64,000 nt of DNA from CAWGYT01 sp963826795 (GCA_963826795.1 CAWGYT010000002.1:174286-238285), one strand, 5' to 3'. Counted from the first letter of the stretch, positions 1-8,806 are shown. Notes: a model not told the origin generated them from the sequence alone. Program-made: numbers and translations.

Positions 1-2
1 CC

Positions 3-2636
3 CGCGGCATGGATTTCTACAACATGCCCCTACGCTCGGGCGAGCTGTCCATGGTCATTTCCGACTGCTATCAGGTTCTCGGGCGGCGAGCCACGATTTC
101 GCTGCTGGACGACATGAACCGGATCGGCTTTCGGGAAAGCACTCGGAGCGGGCTCTCCTTCGCCACCGACGATCTGGTCACGCCGGACTCAAAGTCCAAG
201 ATCATCGGCGACGCTGAGAAAACGGTGCTCAAATACAAGAAATTGTATGACCGCGGGATCATCACGGACGTGGAACGCTACAACCAGGTGCTGGATGCCT
301 GGACGCATGCCCGCGAGCGGATCACGGCGGAGATGATGACGGCCATGGAGAGCGATATCCGCAGCGAAGGCCAGTACATCAACCCCGTGTTCCTGATGGC
401 GCACTCCGGTGCCCGAGGTGGCGTGGAACAGATCCGGCAGCTGGCCGGAATGCGCGGCCTGATGGCCAAGCCGTCCGGCGAAATCATCGAGACGCCGATT
501 AAGGCGAACTTCCGCGAAGGTCTCTCCGTGCTGGAGTACTTCAGTTCGACGCACGGGGCACGCAAAGGGTTGGCCGATACCGCCTTGAAGACGGCGGACT
601 CGGGGTACCTCACCCGCAAACTGGCCGACGTCGCTCAGAATGTGGTGGTCACGATGGACGACTGCGGCACGACCCAGGGGATCACCAAAGGGGTCATCTA
701 CCGTGGCGAAAAGGTGGAGGTGCGGTTGGCCGACGCCGTCAAGGGTCGCGTCAGCCGGCAAAACATCGTGAACCCGGTGACGGACGAGGTGATCGTCGCC
801 GAAAACCAGATGATGACGCCCGAGATCGCCCGTAAGATCGAGGAACTCGGCCTGGAGCGGATTCAGGTCCGCAGCCCGATGACCTGCGAAGCCCCCTTGG
901 GCGTCTGCCGCAACTGCTACGGCATGGACATGTCGACGGGAAATCTGGTCGAAGAAGGCATGGCCGTCGGGATCATTGCCGCGCAGAGCATCGGTGAGCC
1001 CGGAACGCAGCTGACGATGCGGACCTTCCACATCGGCGGCGTGGCGGGAACCGACGTCGAAGAAAGCGAAACCAAGGCGAAGAAGGGCGGCATCGTCAAG
1101 TTCACGCGGATGCGGTCGGTGACCAATCCAGAAGGTCAAACGATCGTGCTGACCCGCAACGGCGAAATCTCGCTCTTGGACGCGAAAGGTCGCGAGCTGG
1201 AGAAGTACGAAGTCCCCACCGGGGCCTTCCTGATGGTCAAGGAAAACGAGGAAATCTCACCCGGAGCCGTGCTCTGCCAATGGGATCCCCATAGCATCCC
1301 GATTCTGGCCGAAGTCGCCGGCCGCGTCCGCTTCGAAGATATTGTGGAAGGTGAAACCGTCCGGATCGAGACGGATCCCAGCGGACACGAACGGTGGATT
1401 ATCGCCGACCACAAAGGCGATCTGCATCCTCAGATCGTGCTGGAAGACGCCGACGGCAAGCCGCTCGACGTCTACTACCTGCCGGAACGGGCTCACATCG
1501 AAGTCCCGGAAGGGACCACGATTGCGGCCGGAACGGTGGTCGCCAAGACGCCCCGCGAGGCCTCCGGGATCAAGGACATCACGGGCGGTCTGCCGCGCGT
1601 CACGGAGATTTTCGAGGCCCGCAAGCCAAAGGACCCGGCGGTGATCGCCGAAGTCGACGGCGTCGTCGAAATCCTCGGCGAAAAGCGGCGCGGCAAGCGG
1701 ACGATCATCGTCCGCAGCGAAACCGGGATCGAACGTGAGCATTTGGTGCCGCACGGCAAGCGGTTCCTCGTGCACTCCGGAGACCACGTTCGCGCCGGAC
1801 AGGCCTTGGTCGATGGACCGCTCGTCCCGCACGACATCCTGCGGATTTCGGGCGAAGAGGCCGTCCAGCAGTACTTGCTCCACGAAATTCAGGGCGTTTA
1901 TCGCAGCCAGCGGGTCGAAATCAACGACAAGCACTGCGAGATCATCATCGCGCGGATGTTGCGGAAGGTCAAAATCGAGAATCCGGGCGATACCAATCTC
2001 CTGCCCGGTAGCGTGATGGATCGCTTCGATTTCCGGCAAGCCAACGACAACCTCAGCAAATGCCTGAGGATCACCCACAAGGGAGACAGCGATTTCGAGT
2101 CGGGCTCGATCGTGCCGCGCGAGGCCATGGAGGGAGTCAACTCGCAAATCGAGGCACTTGGAGGCGATCCGGGCAAAGGCACCCGCCCCAAACCGGCCAC
2201 GGCCAGTACCCAGTTGCTGGGCATCACCAAGGCCGCCGTCCAAAGTTCGAGCTTTATCTCGGCGGCGAGCTTCCAGGAAACCACCAAGGTCCTGACCGAA
2301 GCCGCGTTGGCCGGCAAGACGGATCGCCTGGTCGGCCTGAAGGAAAACGTGATTCTGGGACACCTGATTCCCGCCGGCACCGGGTTCCGCTCGTTCCAGG
2401 AAGCCGAAGTGCGGATTCGTCCCGAGGCCCTCGAAGCCCTCACCGCCGAGAAAGATCGAGCCCTGGTGGCCAGCTTCCCGCTGCTCGAGTCCGCCGAGGC
2501 GACCAACGAACCCGGCATCGGCTCGGGGTCGGATGGATCACGTCGCGAATTGTCAATTTCCGATACCAGCGGCCTCGATTCGCTGTTCGGAAGTCCCGCC
2601 GATCGACCCGACGACGGTGACGCCAACGACGACTAG
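3..2636 (+). CDS. rpoC: RNA polymerase beta' subunit, C-terminal part (5' end outside window)
   Basis: The frame is open from base 3, so the gene begins before the window; about 877 C-terminal residues are visible. Counting from the Met at base 9, the bridge helix (STHGARKGLADTALKT) lies near residues 180-195. The second zinc site has Cys at 219, 293, 300 and 303 (CEAPLGVCRNC). The trigger loop (AAQSIGEPGTQLTMRTFHIGG) begins near residue 324. These are diagnostic of bacterial beta', which forms the catalytic centre with RpoB. The last ~45 residues are acidic and poorly conserved. The TAG stop coincides with the CTAG target of a MITE starting at 2633. It heads the str-S10-spc block, and rpoB is presumably just upstream. 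Confidence 0.97.
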   Translation, partial: RGMDFYNMPLRSGELSMVISDCYQVLGRRATISLLDDMNRIGFRESTRSGLSFATDDLVTPDSKSKIIGDAEKTVLKYKKLYDRGIITDVERYNQVLDAWTHARERITAEMMTAMESDIRSEGQYINPVFLMAHSGARGGVEQIRQLAGMRGLMAKPSGEIIETPIKANFREGLSVLEYFSSTHGARKGLADTALKTADSGYLTRKLADVAQNVVVTMDDCGTTQGITKGVIYRGEKVEVRLADAVKGRVSRQNIVNPVTDEVIVAENQMMTPEIARKIEELGLERIQVRSPMTCEAPLGVCRNCYGMDMSTGNLVEEGMAVGIIAAQSIGEPGTQLTMRTFHIGGVAGTDVEESETKAKKGGIVKFTRMRSVTNPEGQTIVLTRNGEISLLDAKGRELEKYEVPTGAFLMVKENEEISPGAVLCQWDPHSIPILAEVAGRVRFEDIVEGETVRIETDPSGHERWIIADHKGDLHPQIVLEDADGKPLDVYYLPERAHIEVPEGTTIAAGTVVAKTPREASGIKDITGGLPRVTEIFEARKPKDPAVIAEVDGVVEILGEKRRGKRTIIVRSETGIEREHLVPHGKRFLVHSGDHVRAGQALVDGPLVPHDILRISGEEAVQQYLLHEIQGVYRSQRVEINDKHCEIIIARMLRKVKIENPGDTNLLPGSVMDRFDFRQANDNLSKCLRITHKGDSDFESGSIVPREAMEGVNSQIEALGGDPGKGTRPKPATASTQLLGITKAAVQSSSFISAASFQETTKVLTEAALAGKTDRLVGLKENVILGHLIPAGTGFRSFQEAEVRIRPEALEALTAEKDRALVASFPLLESAEATNEPGIGSGSDGSRRELSISDTSGLDSLFGSPADRPDDGDANDD

Positions 2637-2768
2637 TGCTTTGTCACAGCTGAAATTGAGGGTTGGGTGGCCGGGGTCGAACGAAGTGAGCCCCCGGAAA
2701 ATTGCGGTCTGGGGGCTCACTTCGTTCGACCCCAGGCACCCCAAAATCAAGCTGTGACAAAGCACTAG
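2633..2768. mobile_element. 136-bp IS630-type MITE, copy 1
   Basis: The element begins CTAGTGCTTTGTCACAGCT and ends with the inverse, AGCTGTGACAAAGCACTAG. An inner inverted repeat (GGGGTCGAACGAAGTGAGC) makes nearly the whole element an imperfect hairpin. An apparently identical copy lies at 19937-20072. CTAG/TA is the usual target of IS630-family elements. The right end, read on the plus strand, encodes PKIKL then a stop, as does the end of the IS630 transposase at 61280-61975. It carries no transposase, so it would be non-autonomous. It separates rpoC from rpsL, and the rpoC stop codon lies in its CTAG. Confidence 0.85.
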
Positions 2769-2792
2769 TGCTGGGTGACCGCTGAGAATTGG
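2765..2792. repeat. Degenerate MITE end next to copy 1
   Basis: Directly after the intact element the sequence reads CTAGTGCTGGGTGACCGCTG, followed by AGAATTGG. This resembles the left end of the MITE with several substitutions. The intact copy therefore seems to have inserted in the CTAG of an older, decayed relative. Confidence 0.5.
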
Positions 2793-2990
2793 CGTCGCGA
2801 CGAAGACCCCACAGGAGACGGCCTTGCCGCACTCCCAGGAAGCTCACGACCCTCCCAGGGAGATTGCGGCCCTCCCAGGGACGTCGTGCCGTTGTTAACG
2901 CGTGCCCCAGGCCGTCTTGACGGCTTCCGCTGAAATGTTACCCTGGAGAGCTTCCCAATTGTTTGAATTCTAGACCCCCAGACGGTTTCC
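2793..2990 (+). promoter_or_regulatory. rpsL upstream region with triple CTCCCAGG motif
   Basis: This non-coding stretch holds three spaced copies of a CTCCCAGG(G/A)A motif between about 2831 and 2880, the last two palindromic (CCCTCCCAGGGA). TTGACG at 2917-2922 could be a -35 box, but no convincing -10 box follows at the right distance. With a MITE hairpin upstream, a separate promoter for the rpsL operon here is plausible but unproven. Confidence 0.25.
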
Positions 2991-3359
2991 ATGCCCACGA
3001 TCAATCAGCTCGTTCGCTCGCGACGAAAGTCCAAGCGAAGTCAAAGCAAGTCGCCCGTTTTGGATCGCTGCCCGCAGAAGCGAGGTGTCTGTCTGCAGGT
3101 CCGTACCATGACGCCCAAAAAGCCCAATTCGGCGCTCCGGAAAATCACGCGTGTCCGCCTCTCGAACGGAAAAGAAGTCACGGTTTACATCCCGGGCGAA
3201 GGTCACAGCCTGCAGGAGCACTCGATCGTGCTCGTACGGGGCGGCCGCGTCCGCGACCTGCCCGGCGTGCGCTACCAAGTCGTCCGCGGTGCACTCGATA
3301 CGCTCGGCGTCGACGGCCGCAAGCGGTCTCGCAGCCGATACGGGGCCAAGAAATCATAA
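2991..3359 (+). CDS. rpsL: 30S ribosomal protein S12
   Basis: S12 (122 aa) lies at the decoding centre and helps control fidelity. The conserved block TPKKPNSALRK starts at residue 41, EGHNLQEHS-like EGHSLQEHS at 70, and GGRVRDLPGVRY at 84. Position 88 is Arg where E. coli has Lys88; Lys43 is retained. K88R-type changes are known streptomycin-resistance alleles in other bacteria. The length matches the family. It is followed 160 nt later by rpsG, the usual str-operon order. The 3360-3519 gap holds a GC-rich tract with repeated CGGCACCCGGT-like units. Confidence 0.98.
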   Translation: MPTINQLVRSRRKSKRSQSKSPVLDRCPQKRGVCLQVRTMTPKKPNSALRKITRVRLSNGKEVTVYIPGEGHSLQEHSIVLVRGGRVRDLPGVRYQVVRGALDTLGVDGRKRSRSRYGAKKS

Positions 3360-3519
3360 CACCCTGCCGCCAGCGGGCTCGTGCACACGGGCATCCGGTC
3401 GCGCGGCACCCGGTGCGGCACGGCACCCGGTCGCGCGGGGCATCCGATCCCGCCGGCTGGCGGCAATCATCCGCTCAATTCACGCGAAGAATTCACGCAA
3501 AGTCAGGTAACGCAAGACC

Positions 3520-3990
3520 ATGGGTAATATCACTGCCAGCCGCAGCCAGCTGAAGGGCGACCCTCGGCACAATTCGATGTTGGTCAGCAAATTCATCAAC
3601 TGCCTGATGTGGGACGGCAAAAAGACGATCGCTCAAGGCGTGTTTTACGACGCGCTGGACATCATCCAGGAGCGGATCCCGAAGGAGGAGCCTCTGGAGG
3701 TGTTTTTGCAGGCGGTTGAAAACGTGAAGCCGCATATCGAGGTCCGCAGCAAGCGTGTGGGCGGAGCGGCATATCAAGTGCCGATGCAGGTCAATCGGAA
3801 CCGGCAACAGTCCCTGGCGATTCGCTGGCTGCTGTTGGCGATCCGGGAGAAGAAAGGGCGACCGACCAGCCAAAAACTTGCCGATGAAATCATGGCCGCG
3901 TACAAGAAGGAAGGCACTGCCATGTCACGTCGCGAAAACGTGCATCGCATGGCGGATGCCAACAAGGCGTTTGCCCATTTCGCTTGGTAG
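3520..3990 (+). CDS. rpsG: 30S ribosomal protein S7
   Basis: S7 (156 aa) nucleates assembly of the 30S head and contacts the E-site tRNA. The protein shows the usual core: KFINCLMWDGKK near residue 23, the basic RSKRVGGAAYQVPMQV block, the RWLL segment near residue 100, and ENVHRMADANKAFAHF at the C-terminus. The length is typical for bacteria. It lies between rpsL and fusA as in most str operons. A tandem repeat occupies the gap to fusA. Confidence 0.98.
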   Translation: MGNITASRSQLKGDPRHNSMLVSKFINCLMWDGKKTIAQGVFYDALDIIQERIPKEEPLEVFLQAVENVKPHIEVRSKRVGGAAYQVPMQVNRNRQQSLAIRWLLLAIREKKGRPTSQKLADEIMAAYKKEGTAMSRRENVHRMADANKAFAHFAW

Positions 3991-4045
3991 ACCCCGCGTT
4001 TCTCATCAGGCCGTGGTATCCTCGTCGTCGGCTGCCACGGCCTTT

Positions 4046-4105
4046 CCCATGCGCGCTGGTCCCATGCGCGCTGGACCCATGCGCGCCGGTCCCATGCGCG
4101 CTGGC
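4046..4105 (+). repeat. 15-nt tandem repeat, 4 units, upstream of fusA
   Basis: Four head-to-tail copies of CCCATGCGCGCTGGT, with 1-2 substitutions among them, lie 32 nt before the fusA start. Each unit contains an ATG. The array is inside the presumed rpsG-fusA transcript leader. Confidence 0.9.
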
Positions 4106-4137
4106 TGCTCAGGCACGTTCAGGAAGAGACGAGAATC

Positions 4138-6225
4138 ATGGCACGCCAATTAGAGAACCTGAGGAACATCGGGATCATCGCGCATATCGATGCCGGCAAG
4201 ACGACGCTCACTGAACGAATGCTGTACTACAGCGGTGCCACGCATCGCCTCGGCGATGTCGATAAGGGAACGACGGAAACCGACTTTGACGAAGAGGAGC
4301 AGCAGCGGGGAATCACGATCTATTCCGCCTGCGTCACGTTTCACTGGCGGGGAGTCGATGTCAACCTGATCGATACACCCGGACATGTCGACTTCACGGC
4401 CGAAGTCGAACGCTGCCTCCGCGTGCTCGACGGCGGCGTGGTTGTCTTCAGCGCTCGTGAAGGCGTGGAAGCTCAAAGCGAGACGGTCTGGCGACAGGCC
4501 AATAAGTACCACGTCCCCCGCATCGCGTTCATCAACAAATTGGACCGCGAGGGCGCCGATTTTGACCGCACGGTCGCGGAAATCCACACGCGACTTGAGG
4601 CGAATCCGGTGCCGCTGCAGATCCCCGTCGGGATCGGACCTCCGCACGTGGCCAATCCGTTTCGGGGCGTAATCGACCTGATTGAAATGGAACAGCTCCG
4701 CTTCACCGAGTCCGGCGCGAAGGTGGATCGCAGCGAGATCCCCGCCGAACTCCGGGACGACGCGGAGCTGGCGCGGCAGACGATGCTGGAAGAGCTTTCC
4801 AACTACAGCAATCCACTGCTGGAACTCCTGCTTGAGGAGACCCCGGTGCCGCCCGAGATGATCCGACGCGTGATTCGCGAGGCCACGCTGCAGCATTACA
4901 TTCAGCCCGTGCTGTGCGGCTCGGCCCTGGACAATATCGGCATCCAGCCGCTTCTGGACGCCGTCGCGGCCTACCTGCCCAGCCCGGCCGACAAGCCGCC
5001 GGTGGAAGGGATGAAAGTCGCCAAAGTGAAGGGCAAGACGGAGGAGGGCGTCGAGATTCGAAAACCCTCACCCGACGAGCCCTTTTGCGGGCTCGTCTTC
5101 AAGGTGCTGCCCGCCAAGACCGGCGACCTCGCCTGGGTGCGAGTCTATTCCGGGACGCTCAAGTCGAACTCCCGAATGCTCAACCCCGGCAAGGACAAAA
5201 AGGAAAACGTCGCTCAGCTCTGGCACATGCAGGCCTCACGACGCGACCAGGTCGCCGAAGTCGAGACCGGCGACATTGTGGGCGTGATTGGCCTCCGCCA
5301 TTCCGTGACCGGCGACACCATCTGCGACCCGAAACATCCGCTGCTGCTGGAGACGATTGAGTTCCCGCCGACCGTGATGTCGATGGCGATCGAACCGGAC
5401 ACGGGCGCCGAACGGAAAAAGCTGTCGGAAATCCTGACCATGATGCGTCGCCAGGATCCCACGTTCCGGGCCGATGAGAACCCGGAAACGGGCCAAACCT
5501 TGATCAGCGGAATGGGTGAGCTGCATCTGGAAGTGATCCGGAATCGACTGCTTCGCGACTTCAACCTGAACGTCAAGGTCCACAAGCCTCGCGTGAGCTA
5601 TCGGGAAACGGTCGCCCATTCGGTCGACGTCCGCGGCGAGTGTCACCGGCAGATCGGCGGCCAGGAGTTGTTCGCCGAGGTCGAACTGCGATTGGAACCG
5701 TTTGCCCAGGCCACACCGTCGGTCCTGGTCACCAGCCGCTGTCCGCCGGAAGCGCTGCCCGGCGAATTGCTGAGTCAAGTCCTGGACGAACTTCGTTCCC
5801 GAGGCGAAGGCGGGGGCGTGATTGGCAGCTACCCCCTGTCGCAGCTGAAAGTCACAATCCTGGATGCGAAGTGCAACGAATCCACAACCGAGATTGCCGT
5901 CCGAATCGCGTCCGGAGCGGCCTTCGAAAAGGGACTTCGCGAGGCGGGCCCCGTCTTGCTCGAACCCATCATGCAGCTCGACATCATAACCCCCGAAGAA
6001 CATCTCGGCGAATTCGTGAGCGACCTGCAGCAACGTCGGGCGATCATTCAGAGGACGGAACAGCGTGGCAAGCTGGCCGTGATTGAGGCTCACGCGCCGC
6101 TGGCCGAGCTGTTCGGTTACTCCAGTGCGATGCGCAGCCTCAGCCAAGGCCGCGCAAGTTGCTCGCTTCAGCCGCTCCAATACGCCCCGGCTCCGCCCGA
6201 AATCGCTCGAGAATTCGCGATGTGA
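4138..6225 (+). CDS. fusA: Elongation factor G-type translational GTPase (divergent domain IV)
   Basis: This 695-aa GTPase has the EF-G order. G1 AHIDAGKT is at residues 15-22, RGITI at 57-61, G3 DTPGH at 79-83, and G4 NKLD at 133-136. Domains II-V follow, with SGMGELHLEV in domain III. Canonical EF-G drives translocation and, with RRF, recycling. Domain IV is unusual. The QSGGxGQYG loop is replaced by RQIGGQELF, and the tip YHxVDS is replaced by CNESTT, losing the tip His. These traits recall recycling-specialised EF-G2 or spdEFG2 proteins, so it may not be the main translocase. The start is at the str-operon position and no tuf gene follows. Confidence 0.92.
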   Translation: MARQLENLRNIGIIAHIDAGKTTLTERMLYYSGATHRLGDVDKGTTETDFDEEEQQRGITIYSACVTFHWRGVDVNLIDTPGHVDFTAEVERCLRVLDGGVVVFSAREGVEAQSETVWRQANKYHVPRIAFINKLDREGADFDRTVAEIHTRLEANPVPLQIPVGIGPPHVANPFRGVIDLIEMEQLRFTESGAKVDRSEIPAELRDDAELARQTMLEELSNYSNPLLELLLEETPVPPEMIRRVIREATLQHYIQPVLCGSALDNIGIQPLLDAVAAYLPSPADKPPVEGMKVAKVKGKTEEGVEIRKPSPDEPFCGLVFKVLPAKTGDLAWVRVYSGTLKSNSRMLNPGKDKKENVAQLWHMQASRRDQVAEVETGDIVGVIGLRHSVTGDTICDPKHPLLLETIEFPPTVMSMAIEPDTGAERKKLSEILTMMRRQDPTFRADENPETGQTLISGMGELHLEVIRNRLLRDFNLNVKVHKPRVSYRETVAHSVDVRGECHRQIGGQELFAEVELRLEPFAQATPSVLVTSRCPPEALPGELLSQVLDELRSRGEGGGVIGSYPLSQLKVTILDAKCNESTTEIAVRIASGAAFEKGLREAGPVLLEPIMQLDIITPEEHLGEFVSDLQQRRAIIQRTEQRGKLAVIEAHAPLAELFGYSSAMRSLSQGRASCSLQPLQYAPAPPEIAREFAM

Positions 6226-6464
6226 CGGATCCCGCTCGTCAAACCTCGATAAATTCCCGGCCGGCAAAATTCCCGGCCGGCAAGGGCCAGGAGGTGTTGA
6301 CGAGCATCGCGGCGGTCTCTAAATTGATTAGCTTCCCTCAGGGTCATGGGGACCAGTGGGGGACCGCTCGAAGGACGACGCCTGTCCTGTCGCTCGAGCC
6401 AAGGCGAAGCGACTTCGTCGCATCGGGTCTTTGAGTTTCTGGCTGTCATTCGGGAGTCTGGTTT

Positions 6465-6791
6465 GTGGTCACGCCGTCGCACGAGGTCATTCGGATTCGT
6501 ATGGAGGCATACGATCACCTGATTTTGGATCAGAGTGCCAAGGACATCGTCGAGACGGCCAAGCGGACCAATTCCGAGGTCCATGGACCGATCCCCCTGC
6601 CCACACGGATCGAACGCTACACCGTGCTGTCAGGCCCGAATATCGATAAAAAGGCTCGCCAGCAATTCGAGATCCGCACGCACAAACGAGTGATCGACAT
6701 TGTGCAGGCCACAGCAAAAACGATTGAAGCCCTGAACAAGCTGAGCCTGCCGGCGGGCGTGGACATCAAGATCAAGGCCTCAACGAAGTAA
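6465..6791 (+). CDS. rpsJ: 30S ribosomal protein S10
   Basis: S10 binds in the 30S head and also takes part in NusB-dependent antitermination. The conserved core IRIRMEAYDHLILDQSAKDI, then VETAKRTNSEVHGPIPLPTR and QFEIRTHKRVIDI, is present. A GTG start at 6465 gives 108 aa, slightly longer than the usual 102-105; GGGAG lies about 9 nt upstream. It opens the S10 cluster. The 239-nt gap after fusA contains a 16-nt direct repeat around ATTCCCGGCCGGCAA near 6252-6284, and no tuf gene. Confidence 0.95.
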   Translation: MVTPSHEVIRIRMEAYDHLILDQSAKDIVETAKRTNSEVHGPIPLPTRIERYTVLSGPNIDKKARQQFEIRTHKRVIDIVQATAKTIEALNKLSLPAGVDIKIKASTK

Positions 6792-6952
6792 CGCCTCAAT
6801 TCCTACCAACTTGACGCCCTTCAGGGTTCGGCAGCACGCTTGAATCGCTGTCAACCTCAATAGGTTTCACTGATATGAACCGGAAGCTGTTCGGGTAATC
6901 GCGAGCATCTGTCTCGACGGTCCTGGCCGGCAACTGCTGCAGGAATAACGCG

Positions 6953-7642
6953 ATGAGCAAGGGTATCCTCGGCCGCAAGGTCGGTATGACGCAAGTCTAT
7001 GACGAAGGCGGGAAGATCATCCCGGTGACGGTCATTCACGCAGGCCCCTGCCACGTCCTGCAGCTTCGAACGCCCGAACGCGATGGCTACGAAGCCGTGC
7101 AGTTGGGGTATCTTGACAAGCCTCGCCGCTTGGCCAGCCGAAGCGAGCGTGGTCGGGTGGGGAAGCTGGCAAGCAAGCGGGCCAAGAAGCTCGCGGCCGC
7201 AGGCGTCCAAAGTCCCTCCAAGCCCGACTGTGAGCCCAAGCGGTTCATTCGCGAATTTCGCGGTTCCACCACGGGCTTTGAGGTCGGCCAAGAGCTCAAA
7301 GTAGACGTCCTGGCCGGTGTGGTTGCAGTGGACGTGATCGGCACGAGCAAGGGCCGCGGTTTCTCGGGCGTCATGAAGCGGCACGGATTTTCCGGTCAGC
7401 GAGCCACCCACGGCGTCAAGAAAGTGCACCGGCACGCCGGCGGCACCGGCTGCAGCGCGTCGCCCAGCCGCACCTTCAAAGGTCGGCGGATGGCAGGCCA
7501 GCACGGCAATTCGCAGGTGACCGCCCGCAACCTGAAAATCGTGAAAGTGGATCCTGAAAACGACCTGCTCTTGGTCCGCGGTGCGGTCCCTGGACCCAAC
7601 GGTGGATTCGTCAAGGTCCAAGCAACCAACCTGATGAAGTAA
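6953..7642 (+). CDS. rplC: 50S ribosomal protein L3
   Basis: L3 (229 aa) helps organise 23S rRNA near the peptidyl-transferase centre. The N-terminus GILGRKVGMTQVYDEGG is diagnostic. The central loop contains GFSGVMKRHGFSGQRATHG, followed by the GRRMAGQHG and TARNLKIVKVDPE blocks. The length fits the bacterial family. It is separated from rpsJ by 161 nt and precedes rplD, the standard S10-operon order. The gap before it has no gene. Confidence 0.98.
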   Translation: MSKGILGRKVGMTQVYDEGGKIIPVTVIHAGPCHVLQLRTPERDGYEAVQLGYLDKPRRLASRSERGRVGKLASKRAKKLAAAGVQSPSKPDCEPKRFIREFRGSTTGFEVGQELKVDVLAGVVAVDVIGTSKGRGFSGVMKRHGFSGQRATHGVKKVHRHAGGTGCSASPSRTFKGRRMAGQHGNSQVTARNLKIVKVDPENDLLLVRGAVPGPNGGFVKVQATNLMK

Positions 7643-7763
7643 TCCCGCCTTCGACAAAGGCCCCTGCGGCCGGCCTGGCTGCGGGCGAAATTTTTGACAA
7701 CCCGATGCTCGTCTCAGTCGATCCCAGTCGACTTGAAACGACAGTTCCGAGTGAAACACAGCG

Positions 7764-8411
7764 ATGGCAAGTTTACCGGTCTACGATCGAACGGGGAAGG
7801 AAGTGGGTCAGTACGAGATTGACCCCCAGGCGATCGCTCCACGGATCAACAAGCAGTTGCTCCATGACGTGGTTGTCATGTATCAGGCCAACCGGCGTCA
7901 GGGTTCCCATCGGAGCAAGACGCGAGGCGAAGTCGCCGGATCGACGAAAAAGATGTACCGCCAGAAAGGCACGGGTAACGCCCGTGCGGGCTCCAAGCGA
8001 AGCGGCGTGCGGCGCGGAGGCGGACACATTTTCGCCAAGCGTCAGCGGGACTACTCGTATCGGATGCCCCGCAAAGCGATCCAGCTCGCGACCCGCATGG
8101 CCCTCGCCTCGAAGATTATCGACAACGAAATGCTGGTGATTGATGACCTGAGCTTCGCCGCACCGGCCACGAAAGAAATGGCCACGGTCTTGAAGGCACT
8201 GGGGCTGAGCGGGGTCAGCACGTTGATTGCGACCGAAGCGCTGGACATGAACGTCTACAAGAGCGCTCGCAACATTGAACGCGTATCGGTGTCACCGGTC
8301 GCCGAGCTGAACGCCCTCAGCGTACTCAGCCCGGCACGGATCCTGGTCACGCGAAAGGCACTGGATCAGATTCGGACACGACCGGACAACTCGACCGCCG
8401 CCGCGGGTTAA
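7764..8411 (+). CDS. rplD: 50S ribosomal protein L4
   Basis: L4 (215 aa) lines the exit tunnel; in E. coli it also represses its own operon, which cannot be judged here. The tunnel loop carries the basic stretch KTRGEVAGSTKKMYRQKGTG and RRGGGHIFAKRQRDY, and the C-terminal Rossmann-like half contains LVIDDLSF. The length is normal. The N-terminus MASLPVYDRTGKEVGQYEI supports the ATG at 7764. It lies 26 nt before rplW. Confidence 0.97.
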   Translation: MASLPVYDRTGKEVGQYEIDPQAIAPRINKQLLHDVVVMYQANRRQGSHRSKTRGEVAGSTKKMYRQKGTGNARAGSKRSGVRRGGGHIFAKRQRDYSYRMPRKAIQLATRMALASKIIDNEMLVIDDLSFAAPATKEMATVLKALGLSGVSTLIATEALDMNVYKSARNIERVSVSPVAELNALSVLSPARILVTRKALDQIRTRPDNSTAAAG

Positions 8412-8437
8412 GAACCAAGCTAGAGGGGAATCACGCC

Positions 8438-8752
8438 ATGTCACCCACCACGGCCGCGCCAGCGGGACCGAAACTGGAGCCGCATCAGATTGTGCTCCGA
8501 CCCTTGGTCACCGAAAAGGGGATCCATCGCTCGACGCGGTACAACCAGTATGCATTTGCGGTCAACCCCTTGTCCGGCAAAGAGGCGATCAAAGCGGCGA
8601 TCGAGGAACTGTTCAATGTTCGCGTCCTCAAGGTTCGGACGCAGAACCGAAAAGGGAAGCCGCGACGATACCGCTTTCGCTACGGATCCACGAAGAACTG
8701 GAAGAAGGCAATCGTGGCCTTGGACCCGGAAGATCGGATCGAATTCTTTTAG
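8438..8752 (+). CDS. rplW: 50S ribosomal protein L23
   Basis: L23 (104 aa) sits at the tunnel exit and docks trigger factor and SRP. The motif RPLVTEKGIHRSTRYNQYAF near residues 22-41 and KVRTQNRKGKPRRYRFRYG near 70-88 identify it. GAGGGG lies about 9 nt before the ATG. The first ~15 residues (SPTTAAPAGPKLEP) are a short extension. It is followed 54 nt later by rplB in normal S10 order. Confidence 0.97.
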   Translation: MSPTTAAPAGPKLEPHQIVLRPLVTEKGIHRSTRYNQYAFAVNPLSGKEAIKAAIEELFNVRVLKVRTQNRKGKPRRYRFRYGSTKNWKKAIVALDPEDRIEFF

Positions 8753-8806
8753 AGCATGACATTCCGCGGACACGCGCCAAACGAACTTTGAAAGATACGA
8801 GTCAAC

